Of a stretch of DNA of 32,980 nt, positions 1-9,040 are shown one piece after another. Below the pieces are notes generated by a model. It ran no database searches and was not told where the DNA came from. It saw only the letters and a list, made by a program, of their open reading frames with translations. Position 1 is the stretch's first letter. Each line of letters starts with the position of its first letter. This DNA is from Robiginitomaculum sp. (lineage in GTDB: Bacteria > Pseudomonadota > Alphaproteobacteria > Caulobacterales > Maricaulaceae). The stretch spans positions 1 through 32,980 of the forward strand of contig JALZUP010000361.1 of NCBI GenBank assembly GCA_023301505.1, written 5' to 3'. Made by a program: the position numbers and the translations under genes.

Positions 1-1
1 T

Positions 2-277
2 CATACAGATGAACGTCTTAGAGAAATTGATGACATCATTAATGCTCAAGATAAAATTGCGGCTGTAGCCTGCCAATCGCAAGCCAGCAGTTTTGAGGGA
101 CTTCTTTATAAATTAGCCTTATGGAGATTAGATACGCCCGATTTTGAAAGCCTGCCAAATGATGCAGACCGTAAAGACTGTATCGTTTACTCTGTCTTTA
201 TGGACCTTATAAACATTACAGGGCTAGAGAATGTCAAAACGAAAACTGACAAGACAGTCAATTTTTTAGGAAATTAA
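2..277 (+). CDS. Unrecognised protein, 3' end only
   Basis: An open frame enters from the left edge and runs 91 codons to TAA at 275-277. The start lies outside the window. The visible part is acidic and probably helical (it begins HTDERLREIDDIINAQDK) and includes the stretch FEGLLYKLALWRLD. It has no obvious membrane segment or catalytic motif. I do not recognise the family. It resembles in style the small hypothetical proteins of Alphaproteobacteria with an 'aGL..K..L' motif, but this is only an impression. The DNA is clearly more AT-rich than the genes that follow, and its codons lack the GCC/CGC bias seen downstream, so it may be acquired or fast evolving. A terminator-like hairpin follows it. 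Confidence 0.6.
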   Translation, partial: HTDERLREIDDIINAQDKIAAVACQSQASSFEGLLYKLALWRLDTPDFESLPNDADRKDCIVYSVFMDLINITGLENVKTKTDKTVNFLGN

Positions 278-330
278 GTCTTTTAAAATTTAGCCCGAAT
301 GTGACGCTTATTTCAAAACAAAGTCAGAAT

Positions 331-355
331 AGAGCCGCCAAAGGCTCTCTCTTTT
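331..355 (+). terminator. Rho-independent terminator
   Basis: AGAGCC (331-336) pairs perfectly with GGCTCT (343-348) across a 6-nt loop, followed by a CT-rich CTCTTTTC tail. It lies 54 bases after the stop of the partial gene and before the lipoprotein gene, so it probably ends the upstream transcript. The stem is short and the tail is not pure T. Confidence 0.5.
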
Positions 356-405
356 CAAGAGCCTCAGCCTTAAAGCCTCTTTAGTTTTTTTGGTTTATGT
401 TCATC

Positions 406-411
406 TATAAT
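406..411 (+). promoter_or_regulatory. Possible -10 element (TATAAT)
   Basis: A perfect TATAAT lies upstream of the C39-like lipoprotein gene. No convincing -35 hexamer is present at 16-18 bp spacing. Transcription starting about 7 bases downstream would leave almost no leader for an ATG at 424, but about 35 bases for the ATG at 454, so this element favours the downstream start. Confidence 0.35.
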
Positions 412-453
412 ATAAATCTATAGATGAATGAGCTCTCATTAGACATGGCCTTG

Positions 454-1104
454 ATGACCCGACATTTTTACAGTTCTAAACTCGCGGCGGGCCTTATCGC
501 TAGCACGCTCATAAGTGCCTGCGCAAGCACGCCCAAACCTGCAACATCAACAGGCCCCGCGCCCATAGCGCAACCCTCCCTGCCTCATACAAAAATGTCA
601 TTGATAGATAGAAGCTCTTTTCATCAACAAGATCCGCGCTGGTCGGCTGTGACCTTGGGCGGATCAGGCGAGCCGCTAGAGAGTGATGGCTGTCTGGTGA
701 CGGCCGCCGCCATGGCTATGTCCAATTTAGGCTTTCAAACTAATCCGGGGGACTTGGCAACCCGCCTTAAATCCGTGGACGGCTTTACCAATCAAGGCTG
801 GCTTGTTTGGAGCGGAATTGAAAAGGTCTCAGGCGGCATTGCCAGCACACGGTTTTACAATAATGACGGCGCACCCAGCCAAACAAATGCCCAAACCCGC
901 GCCTGTTTAGCTGATGGATTTTACCCGCTCGTGCGCTTTACCCTGCCCTCACGCAGCCAGCACTGGGCTATGGTTGTCGCCGAAACCTCAAATGGATTTT
1001 ACATGCGCGATCCCATGGTCAATTCAAAATTGCCAATCCCGCTTAAAAGCCGCGCCAGCGAAATTGAAGCTGTGCGCTGTATTGGCGTCATCAACCAAAC
1101 TTAA
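454..1104 (+). CDS. Lipoprotein with C39-like papain-fold peptidase domain
   Basis: This is a 216-residue envelope lipoprotein. A lipobox LISAC places the lipidated cysteine at residue 23, followed by a Pro/Thr/Ala-rich linker. The rest fits the Peptidase_C39_2 (papain-like) family: QQDPRW, then DGCLVTAAAMAM with the presumed nucleophile Cys80, SQHWAMV with His170 and YMRDPM with Asp186, in the usual Cys-His-Asp order. An in-frame ATG at 424 would add MNELSLDMAL; I prefer 454 because the extension puts acidic residues before the signal peptide and would leave almost no leader after the TATAAT. Neither start has a clear Shine-Dalgarno. It appears to stand alone. The substrate is unknown; bacterial members may act on peptides or be inactive relatives. 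Confidence 0.75.
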   Translation: MTRHFYSSKLAAGLIASTLISACASTPKPATSTGPAPIAQPSLPHTKMSLIDRSSFHQQDPRWSAVTLGGSGEPLESDGCLVTAAAMAMSNLGFQTNPGDLATRLKSVDGFTNQGWLVWSGIEKVSGGIASTRFYNNDGAPSQTNAQTRACLADGFYPLVRFTLPSRSQHWAMVVAETSNGFYMRDPMVNSKLPIPLKSRASEIEAVRCIGVINQT

Positions 1105-1169
1105 ACCGTTCCGCCTAGCTTAGTCTTTGCTCTGCTTAGCCATTTTGCTTTCTCTGGGCTGTCTCTTTG

Positions 1170-1191
1170 CTTTCTGGGGGCTTTCTGGGGG
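1170..1191. repeat. 11-bp tandem duplication, 2 copies
   Basis: CTTTCTGGGGG occurs twice head to tail (1170-1180 and 1181-1191) in the 167-bp spacer between the C39-like lipoprotein and the YifB gene. It is one of several short tandem duplications in this window. Confidence 0.8.
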
Positions 1192-1271
1192 CTGAAATTT
1201 ACCTTTTATTTAAGTTCTTGATTTGTTCTAATTTTTATGGTTAATGTGAGTTAACAAGGTGGGAGCATATT

Positions 1272-2837
1272 ATGGCTATTAGCATGTCAACCGTGGCTTT
1301 TGAGGGCACACAGGCACAGCGTGTTGACGTGCAGGTGCAAATGATACCAGGCAAACCCGTCTTTACCATTGTGGGGCTAGGCGATAAGGCGGTCACAGAA
1401 TCGCGTGAGCGTGTGCGCGCCGCCTTTGCTTCATTGGGACTACAGCTTCCCGGCAAACGCATCATTGTTAATCTTGCCCCCGCCGACATGCCCAAAGAGG
1501 GGAGCCATTATGATCTGCCAATTGCAATCGGCTTAATGGCCGCGATTGGCGTTATTCCAGCCGATATTTTACCCAGCTTCATCGCCATTGGCGAGCTCGG
1601 CCTTGATGGCTCCGTTGCCCGCGTGCCGGGGAGCCTATCTGCCGCTGTCATGGCCAATAGTCACAATCTGGGCCTCATCTGCCCTAAAGCTAATGGCGCT
1701 GAAGCGGCTTGGGCGGGAGAGCTGCCTATTCTTGCCCCGCAAAATCTTATCCAATTGATCAATCATTTTAAAGGCAATCAACTTTTATCTGCGCCCAAAC
1801 CTGGGGAGTTAATCAGCGGTGATGACGGGCTGGATATGCGCGATGTGCGCGGACAAGAAACCGCCAAACGCGCGCTCGAAATTGCGGCCGCAGGCGGACA
1901 TAATATGCTTATGGTCGGCCCGCCCGGCTCAGGAAAATCTATGCTCGCGGCACGGCTGGCGGGGCTTTTGCCTATTTTGTCCCCGCGCGAGCTATTAGAT
2001 GTCTCAATGATTCATTCTGTGGCGGGGCTTTTACAGCGCGGACAGCTCTCGCGCGCGCGGCCCTTTCGCGATCCACATCATAGCGCGTCAATGGCAGCTA
2101 TGGTGGGCGGGGGCATGCGCGCCAAACCGGGCGAAGCCTCTTTGGCCCATAATGGGGTGCTATTTCTCGATGAGCTGCCTGAATTTAGCGCCCAAGTGAT
2201 TGATAGTTTGCGCCAGCCCCTAGAGACGGGAGAAATATCAGTTGCACGGGTCAATGCCCATATTACCTATCCCGCGCGCTTTCAGCTCATTGCCGCCATG
2301 AATCCCTGTAGATGCGGCTCTGGCGGGGCGGATGGCATTGCTTGCGCGCGCGGGCCGCGCTGCGCCGCTGATTATCAAGCCCGCATTTCAGGCCCCTTTA
2401 TGGACCGTATGGATATACAAATTGATGTGCCTGCCGTAACGCCCGCCGATTTAGCCCTGCCGCCTGCCAAAGAAGGCAGCGCGGAGATTGCCGCGCGTAT
2501 AGAGCGCGCCCATGCCATTCAGCTAGAGCGCAATGGCGGTCATGTAAATGCGCGCCTGTCCGCTAGCCAGCTTGATCATGTCGCCGAGCCAGATGCGCAG
2601 GGACGTAGCCTGCTAAATGAAGCCGCACAGACATTGGGCCTTACGGCGCGCGGATATCACCGCGTCTTGCGCCTCGCGCGCACTTTAGCGGATTTATCTG
2701 ACAGCGCTCATATTCACCGCCTACATATAGCCGAAGCCCTCTCCTGTCGCCGCGCGCGCCAAGCCCCCCTAAATTCTAGGTCAAATCTAGGATCCAAAAG
2801 ATCAAATTCGTCTAATATTTACAGCCCTAATCGCTAA
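1272..2837 (+). CDS. YifB/ComM family Mg-chelatase-like AAA+ ATPase
   Basis: This 521-residue protein has the full YifB/ComM layout. An N-terminal ChlI-type domain (about residues 20-145) is followed by an AAA+ Mg-chelatase module with Walker A GPPGSGKSM near residue 216 and Walker B LFLDELPEF near 297, then a C-terminal Mg_chelatase_C domain. In naturally transformable Gram-negatives ComM is a hexameric helicase that promotes branch migration during DNA integration. Many non-transformable bacteria also carry it, so the role here is inferred. The ATG at 1272 has a good ribosome site (GGGAG, 6 bases upstream). The last 20 residues are a Ser/Asn/Arg-rich tail coded by degenerate repeated DNA, beyond the usual family end. 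Length is otherwise typical. Confidence 0.93.
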   Translation: MAISMSTVAFEGTQAQRVDVQVQMIPGKPVFTIVGLGDKAVTESRERVRAAFASLGLQLPGKRIIVNLAPADMPKEGSHYDLPIAIGLMAAIGVIPADILPSFIAIGELGLDGSVARVPGSLSAAVMANSHNLGLICPKANGAEAAWAGELPILAPQNLIQLINHFKGNQLLSAPKPGELISGDDGLDMRDVRGQETAKRALEIAAAGGHNMLMVGPPGSGKSMLAARLAGLLPILSPRELLDVSMIHSVAGLLQRGQLSRARPFRDPHHSASMAAMVGGGMRAKPGEASLAHNGVLFLDELPEFSAQVIDSLRQPLETGEISVARVNAHITYPARFQLIAAMNPCRCGSGGADGIACARGPRCAADYQARISGPFMDRMDIQIDVPAVTPADLALPPAKEGSAEIAARIERAHAIQLERNGGHVNARLSASQLDHVAEPDAQGRSLLNEAAQTLGLTARGYHRVLRLARTLADLSDSAHIHRLHIAEALSCRRARQAPLNSRSNLGSKRSNSSNIYSPNR

Positions 2838-3151
2838 TTTAGGGTTTGAGTTAAGGTTTAGGCTAATCTCTGGCTCAAATTCTGACCCATTTTGGCCTAT
2901 TTTGGCTTATTTTCTGAAAAAACTCTGGCCAAATTTCTAGTGAAAATTATTAAGCCTTGTATTCTTAAGCCAAAACATAGCCCATGCCCGACAAATTTGC
3001 GCCATAATGCGGCAGGATTATCGGCTCATTAAGCCTTAAATTTGTCATTCTTGTCTATGCTGGAATAAAAACCAGTTTGGTAACTTATTGTTCAGTATGA
3101 TCGCCTATCATGCTCTTCAAACGTGTATCTATACAAAGTGAAGGGCTTTCA
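2838..3151. other. Intergenic region with 10-bp tandem repeat
   Basis: This 314-bp AT-rich spacer lies between the YifB gene and the PAS-receiver gene. It contains TTTTGGCCTA followed directly by TTTTGGCTTA (2890-2909) and a partial third copy. TTAAGCC motifs recur around 2950-3040. I see no ORF of substance, no clear terminator and no convincing promoter. The first 42 bases before 3152 could be coding if the upstream ATG at 3110 is used. Confidence 0.6.
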
Positions 3152-4570
3152 ATGTCACCCGACGATATTTTTGCGGCTAATATGTGGATTTGGCCCGACC
3201 CATTACTAAAAAGAGATGCAATGGGCCGCATTCTTTTTGTCAATGCTGCCTTTTTGCAGCTCTATGGAGGCCGTGTTGAAAACTGGGCCGGCAATCCGAT
3301 ACAAGGATGGCCTACGCCAAGCGGGCAAGGTGCGCCTTACCGTTTTGAAACCCGTATTCCAAGCCAGAATGGCGAAATTGTCTATGACTGGGTCGAATTG
3401 ACTATGGCCGATGGCAATGCACTGGCTATTGCCCGTGATGTCACCATTTTCCAAGCCCCATCTCCGCAAGGTTTACCCCTTAGCCATGCCCAAAATAGTG
3501 CACCTGAAAATATGATGGCCTCACATCAGGCTCAGACGAGCACAGAGCAAACAGCAAATTATGCCAATGCAAGCGCTATAGCTGCCCCTCAACACGCCGT
3601 AGCTGAAGCTGAAATAGCTGAGCCAGCTCCAAGTTTTGAGCCTAATATGGCTGTAGATCCTAGCCTTGCCCCGCCCGCTATGGCCCAGATAGCCGCGCCT
3701 GTTGAAGCGGCCCCTATCCCTAACATCATGCCCGATAACGCATCTGTTGCCGCGCCGGTGGCCACGCCTCTTGTGGCATCTGCGGCTGTTGCTGCAACTG
3801 CAGCGGCTTTTAGCCCGCAAGATGCCGCGCAGGATGCCCTACAAGATACCCCACAAGATACAATGGCGTCCAGCGCCCCGCATTTCGAAATGGAGGCGGC
3901 TCCGCAACACGCAGATATGGCGCCAATGGCCCCAGCTGAACACCAAGCCGAACATCTAGCCGCGCCTCTAGTTGAAGCCCCAACCCAAGAGCGTGATTTT
4001 GAACGCCGCGCCCTACCCATTGAGGACGGGGACACTGTTCTTGGATCAAATTGGCGCGATGCTGTCATTGCCCGCGCCGTTGGCGCCGACGCCGAAGAAG
4101 AGGTGCAGCCCGCCCCTGTTTCATTGCGCGTTGAAGATAATGAGGCTCAAACGGATGAGCCATCAAACTCATCCCAAGGCCTTAGAATTCTTCTCGCCGA
4201 AGATAATGCCATTAATGCCCTACTGACACGCACCTTGCTCGAAGCCGAAGGCTGCATCGTGGAAACTGTTGAAGATGGCGCTTTGGCTGTACAAGCTATG
4301 CAAGATAATATGTATGACCTTATCTTTATGGATATGCGCATGCCAAATATGGACGGCCTAGAGGCGACGCGCAAAATTCGCGCCATGGGCTCCCGCACAG
4401 CAGACTTGCCGATAATCGCCCTTACGGCCAATGCCTTTGACGATGACCGTAATGCCTGTTTTGATAGCGGCATGAACGATTTCATGACCAAACCTGTCTC
4501 CGCTGAAGAACTGACTCAAATGGTGTCGACATGGACAAAAAAGCAAAATGAAGCCGACGTCGCCGCATAA
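3152..4570 (+). CDS. PAS domain-receiver domain protein without kinase core
   Basis: This 472-residue cytoplasmic signalling protein has three parts. First is a PAS domain (about residues 1-100; GRILFVNAAFLQLYGG, later LAIARDVT). Next is a linker of about 240 residues that is Ala/Pro/Gln/Met-rich and includes QDAAQDALQDTPQDT repeats. Last is a receiver domain (about 345-465) with LLAEDN, phosphoacceptor Asp394 in FMDMRMPNMDG, ALTA and MTKP. I find no H-box, N-box or G-box, so it is not a histidine kinase; it would need phosphate from a partner. The start at 3152 has GAAGG eight bases upstream; the ATG at 3110 would add 14 residues. It ends in a terminator and is probably monocistronic. The output is unknown; it could be a single-domain-type regulator acting by protein contacts. 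Confidence 0.85.
   Translation: MSPDDIFAANMWIWPDPLLKRDAMGRILFVNAAFLQLYGGRVENWAGNPIQGWPTPSGQGAPYRFETRIPSQNGEIVYDWVELTMADGNALAIARDVTIFQAPSPQGLPLSHAQNSAPENMMASHQAQTSTEQTANYANASAIAAPQHAVAEAEIAEPAPSFEPNMAVDPSLAPPAMAQIAAPVEAAPIPNIMPDNASVAAPVATPLVASAAVAATAAAFSPQDAAQDALQDTPQDTMASSAPHFEMEAAPQHADMAPMAPAEHQAEHLAAPLVEAPTQERDFERRALPIEDGDTVLGSNWRDAVIARAVGADAEEEVQPAPVSLRVEDNEAQTDEPSNSSQGLRILLAEDNAINALLTRTLLEAEGCIVETVEDGALAVQAMQDNMYDLIFMDMRMPNMDGLEATRKIRAMGSRTADLPIIALTANAFDDDRNACFDSGMNDFMTKPVSAEELTQMVSTWTKKQNEADVAA
3818..3865 (+). repeat. 12-bp in-frame tandem repeat, 4 units
   Basis: Four 12-bp units of the type CARGATRCCNNN encode successive QDxx tetrapeptides in the linker of the PAS-receiver protein. 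The units differ at a few positions, so the array is partly decayed. Confidence 0.8.
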
Positions 4571-4581
4571 GGCGGCGTTTT
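4561..4581 (+). terminator. Rho-independent terminator of the PAS-receiver gene
   Basis: CGCCGC (4561-4566) pairs with GCGGCG (4572-4577) across a 5-nt loop, followed by TTTTC. The TAA stop codon of the PAS-receiver gene (4568-4570) lies in the loop, so the stem begins inside the coding region. Confidence 0.75.
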
Positions 4582-4641
4582 CTAACACGCTTTTTCCAAT
4601 AGGTGCTAGACGGCTCACCGCTTTTGGGGCAAGCCATATAA

Positions 4642-6240
4642 ATGTCAAACCGTCCTGCTCAAACTCAGCTGACCCGAGAGGGTATCTGGCGCAAAATTGA
4701 TGACGCCCTGCTAATCTCTAAAATTATCGGCAACCGCAAAAGCCTCGCTATGCTAGCGCTGGCCTTTAGCGCAGGCCTGCCTATTTTACTGGTCTATACT
4801 GTGCTCTCCGCTTGGCTGACAGAGGCGGGCGTGTCGCGCACGGCCATCGGGTTTTTTGTCTGGGTTGGCTTTGCCTATTCTCTCAAAATGCTCTGGGCTC
4901 CGCTAATAGATCGCTGGAGAGTGCCGGGCTTTTCGCGCTGGCTGGGCAATCGAGGCGGCTGGACCTTGCTAGCTATATTTGGCACATCTATGGCCATGAT
5001 CGCGATGGGCTTTCAAGACCCCTCGCGCGATTTGGCAGGCGTGGCTTTATGCGCTGTCTTAATCGCCTTTAGCTCCGCCACACTTGATATTTGCGTTGAT
5101 GCGTGGCGCGTTGATAGCGGCACGAATGAAGAGCAAGCCACCTTGTCTGCCATTTATCAGCTTGGCTATCGCTTTGGCATGATCATGGCCGTATCAGGCG
5201 GATTGCTCTTTGCTGATATTAGCGGCTTTGGCTGGGCTTATGCCCTTTTGGGCCTCATTGCTGCCATTGGCGGCTCGACCCTTTTATGGGCCCCAGCGCC
5301 CAAAGCGCAAGACAGAGCCAAGCTCACTCTCTCTCAAAAACTAAGCTGTCTGATGACGGGCCTTATTTTCTTGCTTGCTCTAGCCGCATTTTTAGGATTT
5401 GGCTTAAAAGAGGGCGGCTATCTGCGCGCTCTTGGCGCTATAATCGGGTCTGGTTTTGGCGCTATTTTTAGCTTTATCCCAGACGGCGCGCGCGGCGCGG
5501 TTTTAAAAAGCCTACTTGGAGCGACTTTGGCCTTGCCCTTTTTTGCCGCGCTTTATTTTCTAACCATAGGCCGCAAAATGCTCGGCGCTGACGCCACCTA
5601 TAATATTCCAATCTTAGGCGATTTTGCCGATATTGTTCGGCGCACAGGATGGATGTCCCTTATGGTCATCGCCATTGTCGCCACATATCGCATTAGCGAC
5701 ACAACGATGGGGGTGATGGCCCTGCCTCTCTATATAGATTTAGGCTATGATAAATCCGTCATTGGATATGTTAAAGGCATATTTGGAATTAGCGTGCTTA
5801 TTTTCGGGGCCTTTTTAGGCGGCATTAGCGCGATGAAAATTGGGCTGGCGCGGTCAATGATTATTGGCGCGATTATTTTAATCCTCACCAATCTTGCCTT
5901 TGCCTGGCTGGCCACGATCACCCAGCCCAAAACCATCTATCTTATGGTCACAATCGGCGCGGATAATATCGCCGCTGGATTTACTGGCTCTGTCTTTATT
6001 GCCTTTATGTCTATAATGACCAGCACCAGTTTTACCGCCACGCAATATGCGCTCTTTAGTTCTATGTTTGCCTTTTACGGAAAATCTCTGGCAGGTTTTT
6101 CAGGGCAAATTGCGGATGCGGTCGGCTATGAATGGTTTTTCATCATCACATCCGCTTTTGGCATTCCTGCGCTAATTTTTGTAATTATTTGCTGGGCGAA
6201 TGGCTTTACCGATAAAATGATGGCGCAAGATCGCGGTTAA
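4642..6240 (+). CDS. ampG: AmpG-like MFS permease (muropeptide transporter)
   Basis: This 532-residue polytopic inner-membrane protein belongs to the major facilitator superfamily. The first segment carries AmpG-type signatures: LAFSAGLPILLVYTVLSAWL, then AGVSRTAIGFFVWVGFAYS, then KMLWAPLIDRW. AmpG proteins import GlcNAc-anhydroMurNAc peptides released from peptidoglycan for recycling. It is longer than E. coli AmpG because of a larger central region (about residues 235-320) with extra hydrophobic segments. The murein transglycosylase MltA encoded later in this window makes products of the type AmpG takes up, which is consistent but not proof. mutS begins about 40 bases after its stop, so the two may share a transcript. 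A related acetyl-CoA transporter-like permease is the main alternative. Confidence 0.82.
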   Translation: MSNRPAQTQLTREGIWRKIDDALLISKIIGNRKSLAMLALAFSAGLPILLVYTVLSAWLTEAGVSRTAIGFFVWVGFAYSLKMLWAPLIDRWRVPGFSRWLGNRGGWTLLAIFGTSMAMIAMGFQDPSRDLAGVALCAVLIAFSSATLDICVDAWRVDSGTNEEQATLSAIYQLGYRFGMIMAVSGGLLFADISGFGWAYALLGLIAAIGGSTLLWAPAPKAQDRAKLTLSQKLSCLMTGLIFLLALAAFLGFGLKEGGYLRALGAIIGSGFGAIFSFIPDGARGAVLKSLLGATLALPFFAALYFLTIGRKMLGADATYNIPILGDFADIVRRTGWMSLMVIAIVATYRISDTTMGVMALPLYIDLGYDKSVIGYVKGIFGISVLIFGAFLGGISAMKIGLARSMIIGAIILILTNLAFAWLATITQPKTIYLMVTIGADNIAAGFTGSVFIAFMSIMTSTSFTATQYALFSSMFAFYGKSLAGFSGQIADAVGYEWFFIITSAFGIPALIFVIICWANGFTDKMMAQDRG

Positions 6241-6279
6241 AGGTTGCCCTTTGACCCTATAAGGGCCAATTTGCGGGCC

Positions 6280-9027
6280 ATGAGTAAAGCCGCAACATTA
6301 AACACCGATAAGGCCCCTAAAAGGCCAGCTGATAAACTGGCCAAGCCGACCCCCATGATGGCTCAATTTATGACCATCAAAGAGCAAGCCGGTGATGAGG
6401 TTTTACTCTTTTACCGCATGGGCGATTTTTACGAGCTGTTTTTTGACGATGCGGTGCGCGCCGCCGCCGCCCTTGATATAGCCCTGACCAAACGCGGCAA
6501 GCATCAAGGCCAAGATATTCCTATGTGCGGGGTTCCCGTTCATGCCGCCGAAACCTATTTACAGCGCCTGATAAAAAAAGGCTTTCGCGTCGCCGTATGT
6601 GAGCAAACTGAAAGTCCAGCCGAGGCCAAAAAACGCGGCAGCAAATCCGTTGTGCGCCGCGAAATTGTGCGCCTTGTCACCCCCGGTACCCTGACCGAAG
6701 ATAGTCTGCTCGATGCGCGCGGGGCGAATTTCATTGCCGCGCTAGCGCTGACGGCGGGGCGCAATTTAGCGATAAGCTGGGCCGATATTTCTGATGGGCA
6801 ATTCTGGGTCATGTCCGCTCCCCTATCAGAGCTTGGCACAGCCTTAGCCGCTATTTCCCCGCGCGAACTTGTCGTGCCGCAAACCGCCTTTAGCGACGCA
6901 GAGCTGCGCCCCGTTTTAACATCTTTGGGCGCAGAATTAACGCCTCAACCTGCTGCCAAATTTGACATGCGCGCGGGCGAGCGCCGCCTTAAGGCGCGGT
7001 TTGAAACAGCGACTTTGGACGGGTTTGGCGCCTTTGAGCGCGCCGAGCTGGCCGCGGCAGGCGCGCTCCTTGATTATATTGAGCTCACCCAAGCGGGCGC
7101 AAAAGCGCAAATCTCGGCCCCGCGCCGCGTTAAAGCCTCAGGCTTTATGGCCATTGACCCCGCCACGCGCGCTAGCCTTGAAATTGACAAAGCGCAGACA
7201 TCTGGCGCGCGAGCAGGAGGGCGTAAAGGCTCGTTACTTGGCGCGATTGACAAAACGGTTAGCGGCCCAGGCGCGCGCCTTTTAGCCGAGCGCCTGCGCC
7301 GTCCTCTCATTAGCTTGCCGGCCATTACGGCGCGTCTTGACGGCGTTAGTTTTTTTCACGCCGCGCGCGATCTGCGCAGCGATATTGTCTCTTTCATCAA
7401 AGGGGCGGGTGATCCTGCGCGCAGTCTAAGCCGTCTGGCGCTGGGACGGGGAGGGCCGCGCGATCTATTGATGATTTGCAACGCACTTTATATTGGCGAG
7501 CAAATTTGCGCCCGCTTTGGCAAAGAAGGCCTGCAAAGCCCGCCCAGCAATATTAAAACCGCCCTGTCTAATATGAGCCTCGCCGCGCAGCCTGAGCTTG
7601 CTAGCTTTGCTCAAAAAGCGCGCCGCGCCCTAAATGAAGATGTGCCTATACTCGCCCGTGATGGCGGCTTTGTGCGCGAGGGCTATCATGCCGCGCTAGA
7701 TAATTTCCTCACCCTTCGCAAAGATAGCCGCAAAATCATTGCCCGCTTGCAAGGTGAATATGCGCAGCAAACAAATATCCCGACCCTGAAAATCAAGCAT
7801 AATAATGTGCTAGGATATTTCATCGAGGTCACGGCGCGATATGGCGATCAGCTTTTAGGCGATGAATTTAAAGCCCAATTCATTCACCGCCAGACTCTTG
7901 TCTCTGGCGTGCGCTTTACCACCACAGAGCTAGCGGAGCTAGACGCGCAAATTGCCAGCGCGGGTGATAAGGCTGTCGCGATTGAGATTGAGATTTTTGA
8001 AGATTTACGCGCCCAAATTAGCGCGCAGTCAGATAAGCTGCGCGCCGCCGCCCAAGCTCTGGCCGCTATGGATGTCTCTTGCGCTCTGGCGAGCTGGGCG
8101 GAGCACAGCGGAGCCGTGCGCCCGATTATTGATGAGAGCGAAATATTTGACATAAAGGCAGGGCGTCACCCCGTAGTCGAAGCCGCGCTTAAGGCGGATG
8201 GTCAATCAGGCTTTACCCCAAATGATTGCGCCCTTGATGCTAGGGGAGAGGCGGCCCACCGCCTGACCTTGATTACGGGGCCAAATATGGCCGGTAAATC
8301 GACCTATCTACGGCAAAATGCGCTGATGTTTATTCTGGCCCAAGCTGGCAGCTTTGTGCCCGCCGCCAAAGCCCATATCGGCATTTGTCATCAGCTCTTC
8401 TCGCGCGTCGGCGCCTCTGATGATCTGTCCAAAGGGCGCTCAACCTTTATGGTAGAAATGATCGAAACCGCCGCTATTCTTAATCAATCAGGGCCGAAAA
8501 GCTTTGTTATTCTTGACGAGATTGGGCGCGGAACATCGACCTTTGACGGATTATCAATCGCATGGGCAACCGCCGAACATCTACATGAGGTTAATGGGGG
8601 GCGCGCGCTCTTTGCCACCCATTATCACGAATTAACAGAGCTGATTGACGCCTTGCCTTATGCGGGCAATGCCTCATTACGGGCCAAAGAATGGGAGGGC
8701 GATTTAGTCTTCTTACATGATGTGCAAAGCGGGGCCGCAGATAAAAGCTACGGCATTCAGGTTGCCCGCCTTGCTGGACTGCCACAGGCCGCCACCCAGC
8801 GCGCGCGCGAAGTTTTATCGCGCCTTGAGAGCGAGCAATCTGGCCGCGGTCATGTTATAAATGATCTTCCGCTTTTCTCCGCCGCCCTGCCCCAAAGCGC
8901 GCCTGCGGCTCCGTCCGAGATTGAGCAGCTTATTGCCGATTTAAATATTGATGATTTATCAGCGCGCGCCGCCCTTGATCTTTTATATGAATTAAAAGCA
9001 AAATCGCGCAAAAATACAGATAGCTAA
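6280..9027 (+). CDS. mutS: DNA mismatch repair protein MutS
   Basis: This 915-residue MutS recognises base mismatches and small loops and starts methyl-directed type repair. The N-terminal mismatch-binding domain shows FYRMGDFYELF near residue 50, containing the Phe-x-Glu pair that contacts the mismatch. The C-terminal ATPase has Walker A TGPNMAGKSTYLRQ near 667, the signature DEIGRGTSTFDG near 746, and THYHEL. The length is slightly above the E. coli protein. A TTG at 6244 would add 12 residues; the ATG at 6280 is the more natural start although its ribosome site is weak. Only 13 bp separate it from glnD, so the two are probably cotranscribed. No sign of truncation. Confidence 0.98.
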   Translation: MSKAATLNTDKAPKRPADKLAKPTPMMAQFMTIKEQAGDEVLLFYRMGDFYELFFDDAVRAAAALDIALTKRGKHQGQDIPMCGVPVHAAETYLQRLIKKGFRVAVCEQTESPAEAKKRGSKSVVRREIVRLVTPGTLTEDSLLDARGANFIAALALTAGRNLAISWADISDGQFWVMSAPLSELGTALAAISPRELVVPQTAFSDAELRPVLTSLGAELTPQPAAKFDMRAGERRLKARFETATLDGFGAFERAELAAAGALLDYIELTQAGAKAQISAPRRVKASGFMAIDPATRASLEIDKAQTSGARAGGRKGSLLGAIDKTVSGPGARLLAERLRRPLISLPAITARLDGVSFFHAARDLRSDIVSFIKGAGDPARSLSRLALGRGGPRDLLMICNALYIGEQICARFGKEGLQSPPSNIKTALSNMSLAAQPELASFAQKARRALNEDVPILARDGGFVREGYHAALDNFLTLRKDSRKIIARLQGEYAQQTNIPTLKIKHNNVLGYFIEVTARYGDQLLGDEFKAQFIHRQTLVSGVRFTTTELAELDAQIASAGDKAVAIEIEIFEDLRAQISAQSDKLRAAAQALAAMDVSCALASWAEHSGAVRPIIDESEIFDIKAGRHPVVEAALKADGQSGFTPNDCALDARGEAAHRLTLITGPNMAGKSTYLRQNALMFILAQAGSFVPAAKAHIGICHQLFSRVGASDDLSKGRSTFMVEMIETAAILNQSGPKSFVILDEIGRGTSTFDGLSIAWATAEHLHEVNGGRALFATHYHELTELIDALPYAGNASLRAKEWEGDLVFLHDVQSGAADKSYGIQVARLAGLPQAATQRAREVLSRLESEQSGRGHVINDLPLFSAALPQSAPAAPSEIEQLIADLNIDDLSARAALDLLYELKAKSRKNTDS

Positions 9028-9040
9028 AGGCACTTAAATT

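Noticed and set aside
1240-1255. GTTAA-N6-TTAAC before the YifB gene, considered as a CtrA site
   Set aside because: The spacing is N6 rather than N7 and only one such pair is present; kept as a weak inverted repeat only.
3589-4068. Minus-strand open frame of 159 codons inside the PAS-receiver gene
   Set aside because: It is Ala/Ser/Gly/Cys-rich, caused by the low-complexity linker read backwards; no ribosome site or family features.
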